A stretch of DNA of 64,000 bases from Brachyspira hampsonii 30446 (GTDB lineage Bacteria; Spirochaetota; Brachyspiria; Brachyspirales; Brachyspiraceae). Each line of letters opens with the position of its first letter. The stretch's first letter is position 1. Shown here piece after piece: positions 36,240 through 47,560 of this stretch. A program made the position numbers and the translations under genes. The notes under the pieces were generated by a model that saw only the letters and a list, made by a program, of their open reading frames with translations, ran no database searches and was not told where the DNA came from. The DNA is taken from the NCBI RefSeq assembly GCF_000316195.1, contig NZ_JH994110.1, forward strand, positions 1 through 64,000, given 5' to 3'.

Positions 36240-37610
36240 ATGACTATTGACTTTAATATTTTAAAACCATTTGAAAAATGGGCTAATACTGAAAAGAGAT
36301 TAAAAATAGCATTCGGAGGACGCGGAGGAGGAAAAAGTGAATCAATAGCAAGAATTTTAATAGCTAAAAGTTTTGAAAAAAGCGGAGTAATACTATGCTC
36401 AAGAGAAATACAAAAATCAATTTCATATTCAACATACCCTCTTTTAATAAGTATTATAAAAGAACTTCACCTAGAAAATTTTTTTAATATAAAAAGAAAT
36501 GAAATCATTAATAAAGCTACAAACTGCAAATTCATATTTTTAGGTATTAGAGAATGTTCTATTGAGGAAATTAAGTCTATTTATAATGTGCGAATATGTT
36601 TTATAGAAGAAGCTCAAACTCTAACTCAAAGAAGCTATGAAATATTAGAGCCTTCAATAAGAGCAGAAAAAAGTGAAATATGGATTGCATTTAATCCTAG
36701 ATTTGAAACGGATTTCATTTATAAAACAGTAATAAAATTTAACTTAGAAAATAAATTTTATACAGATAAAAATAATAATAAATACAATTATAAAGAATAC
36801 GAAGACAGCAGCATTTTAATAACTTTTATTAATTATGACGGCAATTATTATTTCAGCGATATATTAAATAAATCAAGACTTTCCACTTTAAAACTCATGC
36901 CAAAAATGTATGATCATATTTGGCTTGGTAAAATCAAAAATAAACAAGGAAAAATATTTATATATTCAAAATTAAAATTCTATGATGATAATTTAAATAC
37001 TATAAAAGAAAAAATTTATTCTTCAGAACATAAAGCAATAGTTGATCCTGCATTCGGAGAATATAATTGTTTTACTTCAGCAATAATATATACACAAATA
37101 GGCGAAGATATTTATTTAATAGATTCAGGACTTATAAGAAATGATTCTAACTCTACAACAGATGAAAGCATAATAAATTTTTTATCAAATAAAAATATAA
37201 AAAAAATATTATGCGAAAGCAACTTTGCTCAAAAAGAATTGGTAAAAAGATTAGAAAAACATTTTGAAGTAACGCCTTTTTATGTACATAAGAATAAAGC
37301 CGAGAGAATAGTTAGTGCAAGTTATTTGATATATGATAAAGTTTATTTTCCGAAAAGCTGGCAGAAAGTACCGGACGGCTCAGATACTGATAAATGGCTT
37401 AAAACAAATAATGGACGGGGTTATATAGCTTTAAGGCAGCTGCTTAATTTTGATGATTCTCTTTCTGGAAGCAGCATTAAAGGAGATGTATTTAGTTATT
37501 TAGATTTTCCAGATGCTTTATCTAGTTTAATATTATTTGGCATTGAAGATATTGTTTATGAAGAAAATGATGATAAATTAAATTTAGTTAATGCTATTTT
37601 TGGAGAATAA
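36240..37610 (+). CDS. Phage terminase large subunit, PBSX type (orphan)
   Basis: 456 residues with both terminase domains intact. The packaging ATPase has Walker A FGGRGGGKS (residues 25-33) and Walker B RICFIEEAQ (118-126) with the catalytic Glu. The RNase H-like nuclease has the first Asp in AIVDPAFGEYN (Asp269), then KILCESNFAQ, and a late Asp in YLDFPDALSSL. It would translocate and cut DNA into a capsid. No portal, capsid or tail gene is near. A small-terminase-like gene lies 11 kb upstream on the same strand. The intact motifs argue that it is maintained. Confidence 0.88.
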   Translation: MTIDFNILKPFEKWANTEKRLKIAFGGRGGGKSESIARILIAKSFEKSGVILCSREIQKSISYSTYPLLISIIKELHLENFFNIKRNEIINKATNCKFIFLGIRECSIEEIKSIYNVRICFIEEAQTLTQRSYEILEPSIRAEKSEIWIAFNPRFETDFIYKTVIKFNLENKFYTDKNNNKYNYKEYEDSSILITFINYDGNYYFSDILNKSRLSTLKLMPKMYDHIWLGKIKNKQGKIFIYSKLKFYDDNLNTIKEKIYSSEHKAIVDPAFGEYNCFTSAIIYTQIGEDIYLIDSGLIRNDSNSTTDESIINFLSNKNIKKILCESNFAQKELVKRLEKHFEVTPFYVHKNKAERIVSASYLIYDKVYFPKSWQKVPDGSDTDKWLKTNNGRGYIALRQLLNFDDSLSGSSIKGDVFSYLDFPDALSSLILFGIEDIVYEENDDKLNLVNAIFGE

Positions 37611-37624
37611 AAATTTATTTAAAT

Positions 37625-37965
37625 ATTTAAAACTTTCATCTAATCCCCGCCCTTTTATTTTTACAGCAATATTATAATTTTAAATTATTAATTACATTTA
37701 AAGCTCATTTATAAATATAAGCACCCACCCAAGTTTTAATTTAAAATTAAATTTTTTTTAACGCACGGTAAATAAAATTTAAAAATATAATAAAATTATA
37801 ATTGAAAATAAATTTATATTTTTAATTTTATTCTGCGTGCGGCAGATAAACTATGAATTTAAAAAAATATTGGGTGGATGCTTTAATATCAGTTAAAACT
37901 ATAAATAAAAAAATCATTTATAAATTCGGATAATACTGAAAGCATATAGGGCGGGATTATATAAG
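37625..37965. repeat. Full inverted-motif module (locus h)
   Basis: CCCCGCCCTTTTA (37640), GCACCCACCCAAGTTTTAAT (37721), TTTAACGCACGGTAAA (37757), TTCTGCGTGCGGCAG (37831), ATATTGGGTGGATGCT (37868) and TAGGGCGGGAT (37947) appear in order. It fills the gap between the convergent terminase and transaldolase genes. All three inverted pairs are present, so this is one of the best single-copy examples. Confidence 0.88.
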
Positions 37966-37972
37966 AAATTAT

Positions 37973-38005
37973 AAAAGGGAAGTATTAATAAAACACTGCC
38001 CTTTT
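37973..38005 (-). terminator. Terminator of the transaldolase gene
   Basis: AAAAGGG and CCCTTTT with an inner imperfect AGT/ACT pair form a hairpin 19 bases beyond the transaldolase stop. Confidence 0.7.
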
Positions 38006-38023
38006 ATAAAAATAAATTATTAA

Positions 38024-38677
38024 TTATTTTCCGAAAACAGCCTCGTAATCTTTTTTGAATTTTTCTATACCTTGATCAGTTAATGGATGTTTAGTCATCT
38101 GCTCTATAACATTATAAGGCACTGTAGCAATATCAGCACCGGCTAATGCACATTCTGTAACATGTATAGGGTGTCTTACGCTTGCAGATATTATTTCTGT
38201 TTCTATTGCATGTGTAGCAAATATTTCTGATATAGTTCTAATAAGTTCAAGACCATCAGAAGATATATCATCAAGTCTTCCTATGAAAGGAGAAACATAA
38301 GTAGCCCCTGCTCTTGCTGCTAAAAGAGCCTGATTGGCAGAGAATATCAAAGTAACATTAGTTTTAATTCCTTCTTTGGAAAGTACTTTAACTGCTTTTA
38401 GACCTTCTGCTGTCATAGGAATTTTTACTACCATATTTTTATGTATTTTAGCTATTTCTCTTGCCTCAGCAATCATATCTTCCGCTTTAACAGTAGTAGC
38501 CTTTACCTCTCCTGATATAGGACCATCAACTATAGTAGTAATTTCTTCTATAGTCTTTTTAAAATCTCTTCCTTCTTTAGCTATTAGAGACGGATTTGTT
38601 GTAACTCCGCAAATTACACCCATATCATTAGCTTTTCTAATTTCATCAACATTTGCTGTATCTATAAAAAATTTCAT
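38024..38677 (-). CDS. talC: Fructose-6-phosphate aldolase/transaldolase (TalC/FSA type)
   Basis: 217 residues, the size of the compact class. It has [32 protein letters not shown], the Schiff-base Lys in NMVVKIPMT (about residue 84) and [20 protein letters not shown] with the family's closing segment [20 protein letters not shown]. Such enzymes act as transaldolase in the non-oxidative pentose-phosphate route or as fructose-6-phosphate aldolase; sequence alone does not separate the two. Stand-alone gene with its own terminator. Confidence 0.92.
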   Translation of the reverse strand: MKFFIDTANVDEIRKANDMGVICGVTTNPSLIAKEGRDFKKTIEEITTIVDGPISGEVKATTVKAEDMIAEAREIAKIHKNMVVKIPMTAEGLKAVKVLSKEGIKTNVTLIFSANQALLAARAGATYVSPFIGRLDDISSDGLELIRTISEIFATHAIETEIISASVRHPIHVTECALAGADIATVPYNVIEQMTKHPLTDQGIEKFKKDYEAVFGK

Positions 38678-38752
38678 TAAAAAATCCCCTTAATAAATTT
38701 TTGCGTTATTATATACCTTAAAACATATTTTATCAATATATAAATAATATAA

Positions 38753-39610
38753 TCAGAAATTAACCTTATCAGGGTGATGTCCGGATCCTCCAAAGTATTC
38801 CATAGCATTTATTGTTTTCATATCTTCATCGCTTATAACAAAATCAAATATTTCAGTATTCTCTTTTATACGGGAAGGAGTTACAGATTTAGGCAAAGGA
38901 AGCGTATTATTTTGAATACACCATCTTATGCAAATCTGAGCTGCTGATTTATTATATTTTTTAGCTATTTGTTTTAGCGTATCATTATCAAGCATTTTGC
39001 CTGTACCCAAAGGACTCCAAGCCTCTATTAATATATTATTATCATTGCAGTATTTATAAGTTTCTTCCTGCATAAACCCAGGATGAAACTCTATCTGATT
39101 AACCATAGGTTTAATTTCTGTTTCCATTAATGATTTTAAATGATGAGGCATAAAGTTGGAAACTCCTATAGATTTTATTTTACCTGCTTTATAAAGTTCG
39201 GTCATAGCTCTCCAAGTCTCCAAATTAATATTATCCCAATCGTTAAATTTGTTTACTGAGGCAGGCCAATGAATAAGATATAAGTCAAGATAATCAAGAG
39301 ACAAATCATTAAGAGTTTTTTCAAAAGCAGCTAATGTTGTTTTATATCCTCTATCCTTATTCCATACCTTGCTTGTGATGAAAAGTTCTTCTCTATTAAT
39401 GCCGCTTTCTTTAATAGCTTTACCAATACTTTTTTCATTGCCGTAAATTGCAGCTGTATCAATATGTTTGTATCCTAATTTTATTGCTTCTTTTACAGCA
39501 TTTACAGCAGTTTCTCCGTCCGGAGCCTGCCAAGTACCAAATCCTATGCATGGAATTTTATATCCATTGCTTAATGTGAATGTATCTTTTAGACTTTTAA
39601 AATCGTTCAT
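38753..39610 (-). CDS. Aldo/keto reductase
   Basis: NADPH-dependent carbonyl reductase of the AKR5-like group, 285 residues. The catalytic tetrad is visible: Asp in HIDTAAIYGNEKSIG with its Tyr, Lys in FITSKVWNKDRGY, and His in DLYLIHWP. The cofactor loop is LPKSVTPSRIKEN near residue 245. Its natural substrate is unknown; relatives reduce small aldehydes and 2,5-diketogluconate. The SGNH gene runs divergently from 98 bp upstream. Confidence 0.9.
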   Translation of the reverse strand: MNDFKSLKDTFTLSNGYKIPCIGFGTWQAPDGETAVNAVKEAIKLGYKHIDTAAIYGNEKSIGKAIKESGINREELFITSKVWNKDRGYKTTLAAFEKTLNDLSLDYLDLYLIHWPASVNKFNDWDNINLETWRAMTELYKAGKIKSIGVSNFMPHHLKSLMETEIKPMVNQIEFHPGFMQEETYKYCNDNNILIEAWSPLGTGKMLDNDTLKQIAKKYNKSAAQICIRWCIQNNTLPLPKSVTPSRIKENTEIFDFVISDEDMKTINAMEYFGGSGHHPDKVNF

Positions 39611-39707
39611 TATATATACTCCGTAATAATTTTTGTTTAAATATTTATACTATTATTATATAATAAATAAAAATATTATACATAAAAAAATTTTGGAAAT
39701 TAATTTT

Positions 39708-40298
39708 ATGAAAAGAATAGTTTGTTTAGGCGACAGCACCACTTACGGATATATGGTGTCAAGGGATAAGGTTTGGACTGAAATATTAAACGATAAATTT
39801 AAAGATAAAAATTTTACTTTTATAAATAAAGGTATTAATGGAGATATGATTTCAGGCATGCTTATTCGTTTTGATATGGATTGTATAAGAGAAAATGCTG
39901 ACACTGTCATTTTAATGGGAGGAGTTAATGATATATTTACCTGCAAACCTTTAGAAAAGATAAAAAATAATTTAATAAGCATAGTAAATAAATCTTTGGA
40001 AAATAATATTGATATAATAGTATTTACTCCTATTGCTTTTGTTAAGGAGGCATTTGATTTTTTTGAATCAAATAATATAGAAGAGTTTGATAGTGTTCTA
40101 AAGGAGTATGTTAATTTTATAAATGATTATACAAAAACAAATAATATAAAAAGTATAGATGTGTATAATTTATTTGTAAGTAAAATATTAAAGAAAAATA
40201 ATTATTATGATATATTTTTTGATGGGGTACATTTAAGCGAAAACGGACATAATGTATTTGCCTCTGAAATTTATAAAGAATTAAAAAAATATATCTAA
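39708..40298 (+). CDS. SGNH/GDSL-type hydrolase
   Basis: The frame is open from 39633, but the conserved protein begins at the ATG at 39708 (GGAAAT before it), giving MKRIVCLGDSTTYGYMVSRD. Block I has the nucleophile Ser in GDSTTYG, block III is GGVNDIF, and block V is DGVHLSENGH with the Asp-x-x-His pair; block II NKGINGD supplies the oxyanion Gly. The 196 residues are typical of acyl-CoA thioesterase/lysophospholipase-like SGNH enzymes. No signal peptide from this start, so probably cytoplasmic. A dead patatin gene follows. Confidence 0.85.
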   Translation: MKRIVCLGDSTTYGYMVSRDKVWTEILNDKFKDKNFTFINKGINGDMISGMLIRFDMDCIRENADTVILMGGVNDIFTCKPLEKIKNNLISIVNKSLENNIDIIVFTPIAFVKEAFDFFESNNIEEFDSVLKEYVNFINDYTKTNNIKSIDVYNLFVSKILKKNNYYDIFFDGVHLSENGHNVFASEIYKELKKYI

Positions 40299-40361
40299 TC
40301 GGACAAAATCTGTCATAAGGACATGTTAAATTAATAGTATCTTAATTATTGGGTACTAATT

Positions 40362-41208
40362 ATGAATAAAAATAATAATAAAAAAATAGCTTTAGTATTA
40401 GACGGAGGCGGAGCTAAAGGAGCATATCATATAGGAGTTTTTAAAGCTTTAAAAGAACTTGATATAATCAAATACATCACTGCTATATCAGGTGAATGCA
40501 TGTCTATTTCCAATATATAATTTAAACTCTCAAATAGTAGAAAATATATGGATTAATGAAGTTGAAGATAAAATATTAACTTTAAATCCTAATAAAGTTA
40601 TAAACTCTTTATTAAAAATAAGAAAAAACTATATTAAGAATGCTGTAAATGCAATAATATCTGATTTTTTAGATGATGATAATATTTTATTGATTCCATT
40701 TATTAATTTTTTATCAACTTCAGCCATATTTTCAAGAGACGGTATCATAGAAATAATGGATAAATATTTACATGAAGAAACTATCAAAAAAATAAATATA
40801 TATGTTTCATGTACTAGTATTTATAATTTAAAACCACATTATTTCAAATTAAACAATTATTCATTAAAGACAATTAAAAAAATACTTTTAGCTTCATCTG
40901 CAATACCTGCAGTATTTCCGCCTGAAAATATAAAAGGTACATTATATATTGACGGAGGCATAAGTGATAATTCCCCAATAACAGCTTTAAAAAATTGTAA
41001 ATTTACGGATATAATAGTTGTACATTTAACTAGCAATAGTAATTCAAATATTTTAAAAAATAAATTAGATAATAATACCAATGTATATGAACTTTATCCC
41101 AGAAAAGATTTAGGGAATTTTTTTGACGGTACTTTAAATTTCTCTAGTAATTTTATAAAAAAATGTATGCATCAAGGCTATATTGATGCTTTAAGTTTAT
41201 TAAAATAA
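40362..41208 (+). pseudogene. Patatin-like phospholipase gene with its active-site serine deleted
   Basis: MNKNNNKKIALVLDGGGAKG and AYHIGVFKALKELDIIKYIT run from 40362 to the point where patatins have S-G-T-S-I-G-A-L-N. Here AISG is followed directly by bases that, one frame over, read NACLFPIYNLNSQ. About 17 bp with the nucleophile elbow (G-x-S-x-G) are gone and the frame is broken. The rest continues to 41208 and retains the DGG motif (YIDGGISDNSPI) of the Ser-Asp dyad. The anion-hole DGGGAKGAY is intact. The gene cannot make an active patatin. Confidence 0.9.
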
Positions 41209-41225
41209 GTTTCGTTTTTTGTTTT

Positions 41226-41471
41226 TTATTTTTCATCTAAAAATTCATTAAATATATTAAAAAGTTTAGTATGTTTATTTTGTTTTTCTCTGTCTTGAGT
41301 ATTTTTTTCAATTTCAATATACGATTTTATAAGGTTAATACTAAAGTATGCTTCTATATTCTCATCATCTTCTTCCAATGCCTTTTCATAATATTCTAAT
41401 GCTTCTTCATAAAGACCAGCCTCTTCTTTTTCTTTTGCCTTATCAAAATATAATCTATATTTAGGTTTCAT
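41226..41471 (-). CDS. Short TPR-like protein (81 aa)
   Basis: 81 residues, with one clear TPR unit (AGLYEEALEYYEKALEEDDE, residues 18-37) flanked by charged helices. AGGATAC lies before the ATG, 41471. It could be a small adaptor or the remains of a larger TPR protein; the clean start and ribosome-binding site favour a real gene. Its start is 108 bp from the divergent MFS transporter. Confidence 0.6.
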   Translation of the reverse strand: MKPKYRLYFDKAKEKEEAGLYEEALEYYEKALEEDDENIEAYFSINLIKSYIEIEKNTQDREKQNKHTKLFNIFNEFLDEK

Positions 41472-41578
41472 ATAAGTATCCTATAAAAATATAAAAAATT
41501 ATTAAAAAATAATACATTGCAATTGAATTTTTTAAAACATAATATATCATTAATAGTAATTTTTTTAGAGAAAAAAAT

Positions 41579-42781
41579 ATGTCAGTGTTAGAAAGCAGTA
41601 TATCTGAAGTAAAAAAAGAAGAAAATAAATTATTAGCTATAATATCCTTGGTTCTTTTAAGTTTTGCCTTAGGTACAAGCGAATTTATAGTTATAGGAGT
41701 ATTAACAGATATAGCAGAAGGTTTTAATATTACGGAAGTCAAAGCTGGCGGACTTGTATCTATGTTTGCTTTATCCTATTCCGTATGTACGCCTTTTTCT
41801 GCAGCTTTTGCCGGTAAATTCAATAGATTTAATTTTATAATATTTGCAAGCATAATATTTATCATTCTTAATTTTTTATGTTCTCTAGCTTCAAATTATA
41901 TATTTTTGCTTATAATTAGAATGCTTATAGCTGTAATTTCAGGAGCATTAATATCAGTTTCAATATCATTCACCCCTTATGTATCTTCAAAAGAAAAAAG
42001 ACCTATGGCAGTAGCTTGGATTTATTCAGGATTTAGTATAGCCTCCATTTTCGGAGTACCTATAGGCACTAGTATAAGTTATTATTTCGGCTGGAGAGCT
42101 TCTTTTATATTTATATGCGTATTCAGTGCTGTTATGCTTATCTTAATGTTTATTACGCTTCCAAAAAATACACCTTCTCATAAGGTTAAAATATTCGGAC
42201 AATTTATATTATTTAGAGATACTAGATTTTTATTAAGCACTTTTACAATACTTTTCGGTGCTGCTTCTTCTTATGTACTTTATACATATTTAAAGCCTAT
42301 TTTTCTTAATTATATTCATATACCTAATAAATATATCAGTGTTGCATTATTAGTATTTGGAGTTACTGTTCTTTTCAGTAATCTTCTTTCAGGAAAATTA
42401 GCTGAACATAATGGAATTTATAGATTAAGATATGTATTTATGATGCAGTTTTTATGTATGATAGTTTTGCCTTTTGCTCTTCTTAATGCTGTAAGTTCTT
42501 CTATCGTCATATTAATAATAGGTTTTTTAATGTATTTAATGAATTCTCCTGTTCAATTAAATATATTAGATTTTACAGAAAAAGAGTATCCTTCTTGTTT
42601 AACCTTGGCATCATCAAATAATTCATTTTCATTTAACTTTGGTATAGCTTTGGGATCATTTGTAGGAAGCAGTATATTTGATAATTTTGGAATAAGATGG
42701 GTTGGATTTGGCGGTGCTGTTCTTTCTGTTTTAGCTTTTATCTGCATAGTGAATCTTTATAAGACGAATAATAATGTATAA
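41579..42781 (+). CDS. MFS transporter (AraJ/YdhP-like drug:H+ antiporter family)
   Basis: 400 residues with 12 predicted helices. The first half has FALGTSEFIVIGVLTDIAEG (about 29-48), which is characteristic of DHA1 sugar/drug exporters such as AraJ. Loop A (SAAFAGKFNRFNF) and the helix-5 motif GVPIGTSISYYFGWRASFI are clear. Exports small molecules by proton antiport; the substrate is unknown. The Shine-Dalgarno is weak (AGAG). No neighbour clarifies its role. Confidence 0.87.
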   Translation: MSVLESSISEVKKEENKLLAIISLVLLSFALGTSEFIVIGVLTDIAEGFNITEVKAGGLVSMFALSYSVCTPFSAAFAGKFNRFNFIIFASIIFIILNFLCSLASNYIFLLIIRMLIAVISGALISVSISFTPYVSSKEKRPMAVAWIYSGFSIASIFGVPIGTSISYYFGWRASFIFICVFSAVMLILMFITLPKNTPSHKVKIFGQFILFRDTRFLLSTFTILFGAASSYVLYTYLKPIFLNYIHIPNKYISVALLVFGVTVLFSNLLSGKLAEHNGIYRLRYVFMMQFLCMIVLPFALLNAVSSSIVILIIGFLMYLMNSPVQLNILDFTEKEYPSCLTLASSNNSFSFNFGIALGSFVGSSIFDNFGIRWVGFGGAVLSVLAFICIVNLYKTNNNV

Positions 42782-43082
42782 TATGTAAAATACTATAAAC
42801 AGAATCTTTATGTTAAAAATACATATACATGGTATTTGTACTTTGTTTATAATAATTATATTTTTTATTAGAATCATTTATTTTTCATATAAAAAACATA
42901 ATTATAGGATTACCGGGTATATGTATATATCTTTAAATAGTCAAAAAAATAGATAATTAATATTATAATTTTTTATTTAAAATAATAGTGAAAATCTCTT
43001 TTTTTTTTATTTTTGTATATTTCAGTAATAAATTTTCTATACTAGTTAATATACGAATAAAAAAATATGGAGGTAATAGAAT
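42782..43082. other. Intergenic region before the rubrerythrin-glycerol genes
   Basis: A/T-rich with no open frame. A weak inverted pair AAATAC/GTATTT is at about 42818-42838. The promoter of the second rubrerythrin gene must lie near 43030-43070, where TATACT at about 43036 could be a -10, but it is not distinctive. I found no convincing PerR or Fur box. Confidence 0.4.
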
Positions 43083-43580
43083 ATGGATTTAAAAGATTCA
43101 AAAACAAATGAAAATTTAAAAACAGCTTTCATTGGGGAGGCAATAGCAAGGTGCAAATACATGTACTATGCTGAGAGAGCTAGGGAAGAGGGTATGGAGA
43201 ATTTGGCATTGGCGTACGAAAAAGCCTCCAGAAATGAGCAGGAACATGGCAAATTATGGTTTGAAAGATACCATGGTATATTATCAAAAGATGAGAATTT
43301 AAAGGACGCTATTAAGGGTGAGACTTACGAATCTGAAGATATGTATTTAAAATTTGCTGAAACTGCAAGAAAGGAAGGCTTTAATGATATAGCCATACTT
43401 TTTGAGCATGTTGCCAAAATAGAAGATGGACATAAAAAGATGTTTGAAAAATACTTAGGCAGCAATGTTGCAGGTATAGACAAATGGCAATGCAGTAAAT
43501 GCGGTTATATACATACAGATTCTGAGGCACCTAAAAGATGCCCTGTATGCGAGCAGTATAGAGTAGGCGGAGTAAATTAA
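43083..43580 (+). CDS. Rubrerythrin (second copy)
   Basis: 165 residues, closely matching the copy at 1148: helices EAIARCKYMYYAERAREEG, ASRNEQEHGKLWF and AKIEDGHKKMFEKYL carry the di-iron ligands, and WQCSKCGYIH with CPVCEQY forms the rubredoxin-like site. Likely a hydrogen-peroxide reductase. TGGAGG lies before the ATG. The glpF gene starts 68 bp downstream on the same strand without an obvious terminator, so it may be co-transcribed with the glycerol genes, which would pair peroxide removal with flavoprotein-driven glycerol-3-phosphate oxidation (inference). Confidence 0.93.
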   Translation: MDLKDSKTNENLKTAFIGEAIARCKYMYYAERAREEGMENLALAYEKASRNEQEHGKLWFERYHGILSKDENLKDAIKGETYESEDMYLKFAETARKEGFNDIAILFEHVAKIEDGHKKMFEKYLGSNVAGIDKWQCSKCGYIHTDSEAPKRCPVCEQYRVGGVN

Positions 43581-43648
43581 AAAATTAAAATTATATAAAA
43601 ACATTATATTAAAAAATCAAGAAAATAATTTATTTATGGGGGTAATTA

Positions 43649-44389
43649 ATGTATAGTAAGAAATCAGAGTTTTTAGCAGAAGTAATAGGTTCTATGATGA
43701 TAGCTTTATTTGGATGCGGAGTAGTTGCTTCTGTTCTTATAGGTAATAATGGAACAGCTATTAATATACATATAGCTTGGGGGCTTGCTGTTACTTTTGG
43801 TATATATGCATCTGGAAAGATAAGCGGTGCTCATCTTAATCCTGCTGTTACTTTAGCATTAGCTGTTACAGGAAGATTTCAATGGTCTAAAGTTTGGTAT
43901 TATATAGTAGCTCAGATGATAGGTTTCTTTATTGGGGCTGCTATAGTATTTGCTGTTTATTATGGAAAGTGGATAGAAGTTGATCCTAACTTTGAAACTA
44001 CAGCCGGAGTATTTACTACTTTTCCTGCAGTACCTGGATTTTGGCCTGGATTTATAGATCAAGTAGTAGGTACATTTCTTTTAGTATTTTTAATTCTTGC
44101 TACAGGAGATGCTAATAATACTCCTGCAGGTGCTAATTTAGGACCTATAATAGTAGGACTTATAATAGTTGTTATAGGTACATCATTTGGATTTATGCAT
44201 GGTTATGCTATAAACCCAGCAAGAGATTTAGCACCTAGACTTTTTGCTGTCATTGCAGGCTTTAAAAATAACGGACTTACTGATGGAAGCAATGTATGGA
44301 TAGTTCCTATAATAGGACCTATAATAGGAGGAGTTTTAGGAGCTGTTCTTTATGATTTTACTATAGGTAAAATATTTGCAAAGAAATAA
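43649..44389 (+). CDS. glpF: Glycerol facilitator (aquaglyceroporin)
   Basis: Channel for glycerol in the inner membrane. 246 residues with six helices and two half-helix NPA boxes: SGAHLNPAVTLALA (first) and GYAINPARDLAPR (second). The Asp after the second NPAR is the hallmark of glycerol-conducting GlpF over strict water channels. GGGGG lies before the ATG. It opens the glycerol operon: glpK follows 51 bp on. Confidence 0.94.
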   Translation: MYSKKSEFLAEVIGSMMIALFGCGVVASVLIGNNGTAINIHIAWGLAVTFGIYASGKISGAHLNPAVTLALAVTGRFQWSKVWYYIVAQMIGFFIGAAIVFAVYYGKWIEVDPNFETTAGVFTTFPAVPGFWPGFIDQVVGTFLLVFLILATGDANNTPAGANLGPIIVGLIIVVIGTSFGFMHGYAINPARDLAPRLFAVIAGFKNNGLTDGSNVWIVPIIGPIIGGVLGAVLYDFTIGKIFAKK

Positions 44390-44392
44390 TAA

Positions 44393-45925
<1,533 letters not shown>

Positions 45926-45940
45926 TAAAATATTTATATT

Positions 45941-45987
45941 ATGCATATTAATATTCTATAAAAAATATAATGAATATTAATATGCAT
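45941..45987 (+). terminator. Perfect 16-bp stem-loop between glpK and the first flavoprotein
   Basis: ATGCATATTAATATTC (41-56 of 45,9xx) pairs perfectly with GAATATTAATATGCAT ending at 45987, with a 15-nt A/T loop. There is no strong T tract, so it could be an attenuator, RNA-processing or stabilising element inside the operon rather than a full terminator. Confidence 0.55.
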
Positions 45988-46056
45988 GTATAAACTAGTA
46001 TCTATTATATTGTTTTCAAAATAGTTTTAAATTTATAAATAAAGGAAATATATATT

Positions 46057-47496
46057 ATGTATGATATATTGATTATAGGTGCAGGTGTGTCTGGTACTTC
46101 TTCAGCTAGAGAATTATCGAGATATAAAGCTAGTATATGTGTTGTAGAGAGAGGCGAAGATGTTTGCTCAGGCACTTCAAAATCCAACAGCGGAATAGTG
46201 CATGCAGGTTTTGATGCGGCAAATGGTTCTCTTATGGCAAAGTTAAATGTTCTTGGCAATAAAATGATGCCTAAAATAACAGAAGATCTTGATGTGCCTT
46301 TTAAACAGAATGGATCTTTGGTAGTTTGTACCAATGAAGAGGATATGCCTAATTTGCAGACTATATATGACAGAGGAATAAAAAACGGAGTAGAAGGACT
46401 TCAAATATTAAACCGAGAAGAAGTTCATAAAAAAGAGCCTAATCTAAATGACAATGTATGCGGTGCTTTGTATGCTCCTACAGGAGGTATAGTAGACCCT
46501 TTTATATTAAATATTGCTTATGCTGAAAATGCTTATGCTAATGGTGCAGAGTTTAAGTTCAATACTGAAGTTATCAATATAAAAAAACTTGATGACGGTA
46601 CTTTTGAAGCAGAAACTAATAACGGACCTATAAAAGCTAAATATATTGTTAATGCCGCTGGAGTTTATGCTGATAAGTTTCATAATATGATGAGCCAAAA
46701 CAAAATACATATTACTCCAAGAAGAGGAGACTATATATTGCTTGATAAAGAAGTTGACAATCTAGTAACTTCTACAATATTTGCTCTTCCTACAAAATTG
46801 GGTAAAGGTATATTAGTTACTCCTACAGCTCATGGCAATATAATGCTTGGACCTACTGCTATTGATATAGAAGATAAAGAGGGCTTAAATACCACAGCAG
46901 AAGGACTTGCTCAGATTATAGAAAAGTCAAAACTAACAGTAAAAAATATTCCGTATAACAAAGTTATAACTTCATTCTGCGGGCTTCGTCCTCATGAAGA
47001 TAATCATGAGTTTATCATAAAAGAGCTAGAAGACTGCGAAGGATTTTTCGACTGTGCTGGTATAGAATCACCTGGTCTTGTTTCTTCTCCTGCAATTGGT
47101 GTAATGGTTGCCGATATTGTAAGCAAAAAAGGAAACTTCGAGAAAAAAGAAAACTTTATAGAAAAAAGAAAAGGAATAACTCATTTTAATAAACTCTCTA
47201 ATGAAGAGAAAAATAAACTTATAAAAGAAAATCCTTTATACGGACATATAATTTGCAGATGTGAAAAGGTAACTGAGGGTGAGATTGTAGAAGCTATAAA
47301 AAGTCCTATAGGAGCTAAATCCATTGACGGAGTAAAAAGAAGAGTACGTGCTGGGCTTGGAAGATGTCAGGGCGGTTTCTGTTCTCCTAAGATAATAGAG
47401 ATATTAGCAAGAGAACTTAATGTTTCTCCTCTAACTATTACTAAATGCGGTAAAGGCTCTGAAATAGTTATTGGATATGATAAGGAAACTTTTTGA
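46057..47496 (+). CDS. GlpA-like FAD-dependent glycerol-3-phosphate dehydrogenase with [2Fe-2S] domain
   Basis: 479 residues. The N-terminal FAD fold (IIGAGVSGTSSARELSRYKA, then CSGTSKSNSGIVHAGFDAAN) is that of DAO/GlpA-type dehydrogenases. A C-terminal BFD-like domain holds ICRCEKVTEGEIVEAI and GLGRCQGGFC, with the Cys spacing for a [2Fe-2S] cluster. It probably oxidises glycerol-3-phosphate to dihydroxyacetone phosphate, with the next two proteins as electron-transfer partners. The order glpF-glpK-this-flavoprotein-DUF1667 is the anaerobic arrangement seen in Clostridia and Treponema. Confidence 0.88.
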   Translation: MYDILIIGAGVSGTSSARELSRYKASICVVERGEDVCSGTSKSNSGIVHAGFDAANGSLMAKLNVLGNKMMPKITEDLDVPFKQNGSLVVCTNEEDMPNLQTIYDRGIKNGVEGLQILNREEVHKKEPNLNDNVCGALYAPTGGIVDPFILNIAYAENAYANGAEFKFNTEVINIKKLDDGTFEAETNNGPIKAKYIVNAAGVYADKFHNMMSQNKIHITPRRGDYILLDKEVDNLVTSTIFALPTKLGKGILVTPTAHGNIMLGPTAIDIEDKEGLNTTAEGLAQIIEKSKLTVKNIPYNKVITSFCGLRPHEDNHEFIIKELEDCEGFFDCAGIESPGLVSSPAIGVMVADIVSKKGNFEKKENFIEKRKGITHFNKLSNEEKNKLIKENPLYGHIICRCEKVTEGEIVEAIKSPIGAKSIDGVKRRVRAGLGRCQGGFCSPKIIEILARELNVSPLTITKCGKGSEIVIGYDKETF

Positions 47497-47560
47497 TTTA
47501 GAGATTATTAGTATTTAATTAAAAACAATATAATCATTTGTTTTTATTTAAGGAGTAAAA

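Noticed and set aside
42782-43082. PerR or Fur box before the second rubrerythrin
   Set aside because: Only loose A/T-rich half-matches are visible; in DNA this A/T-rich they are expected by chance.
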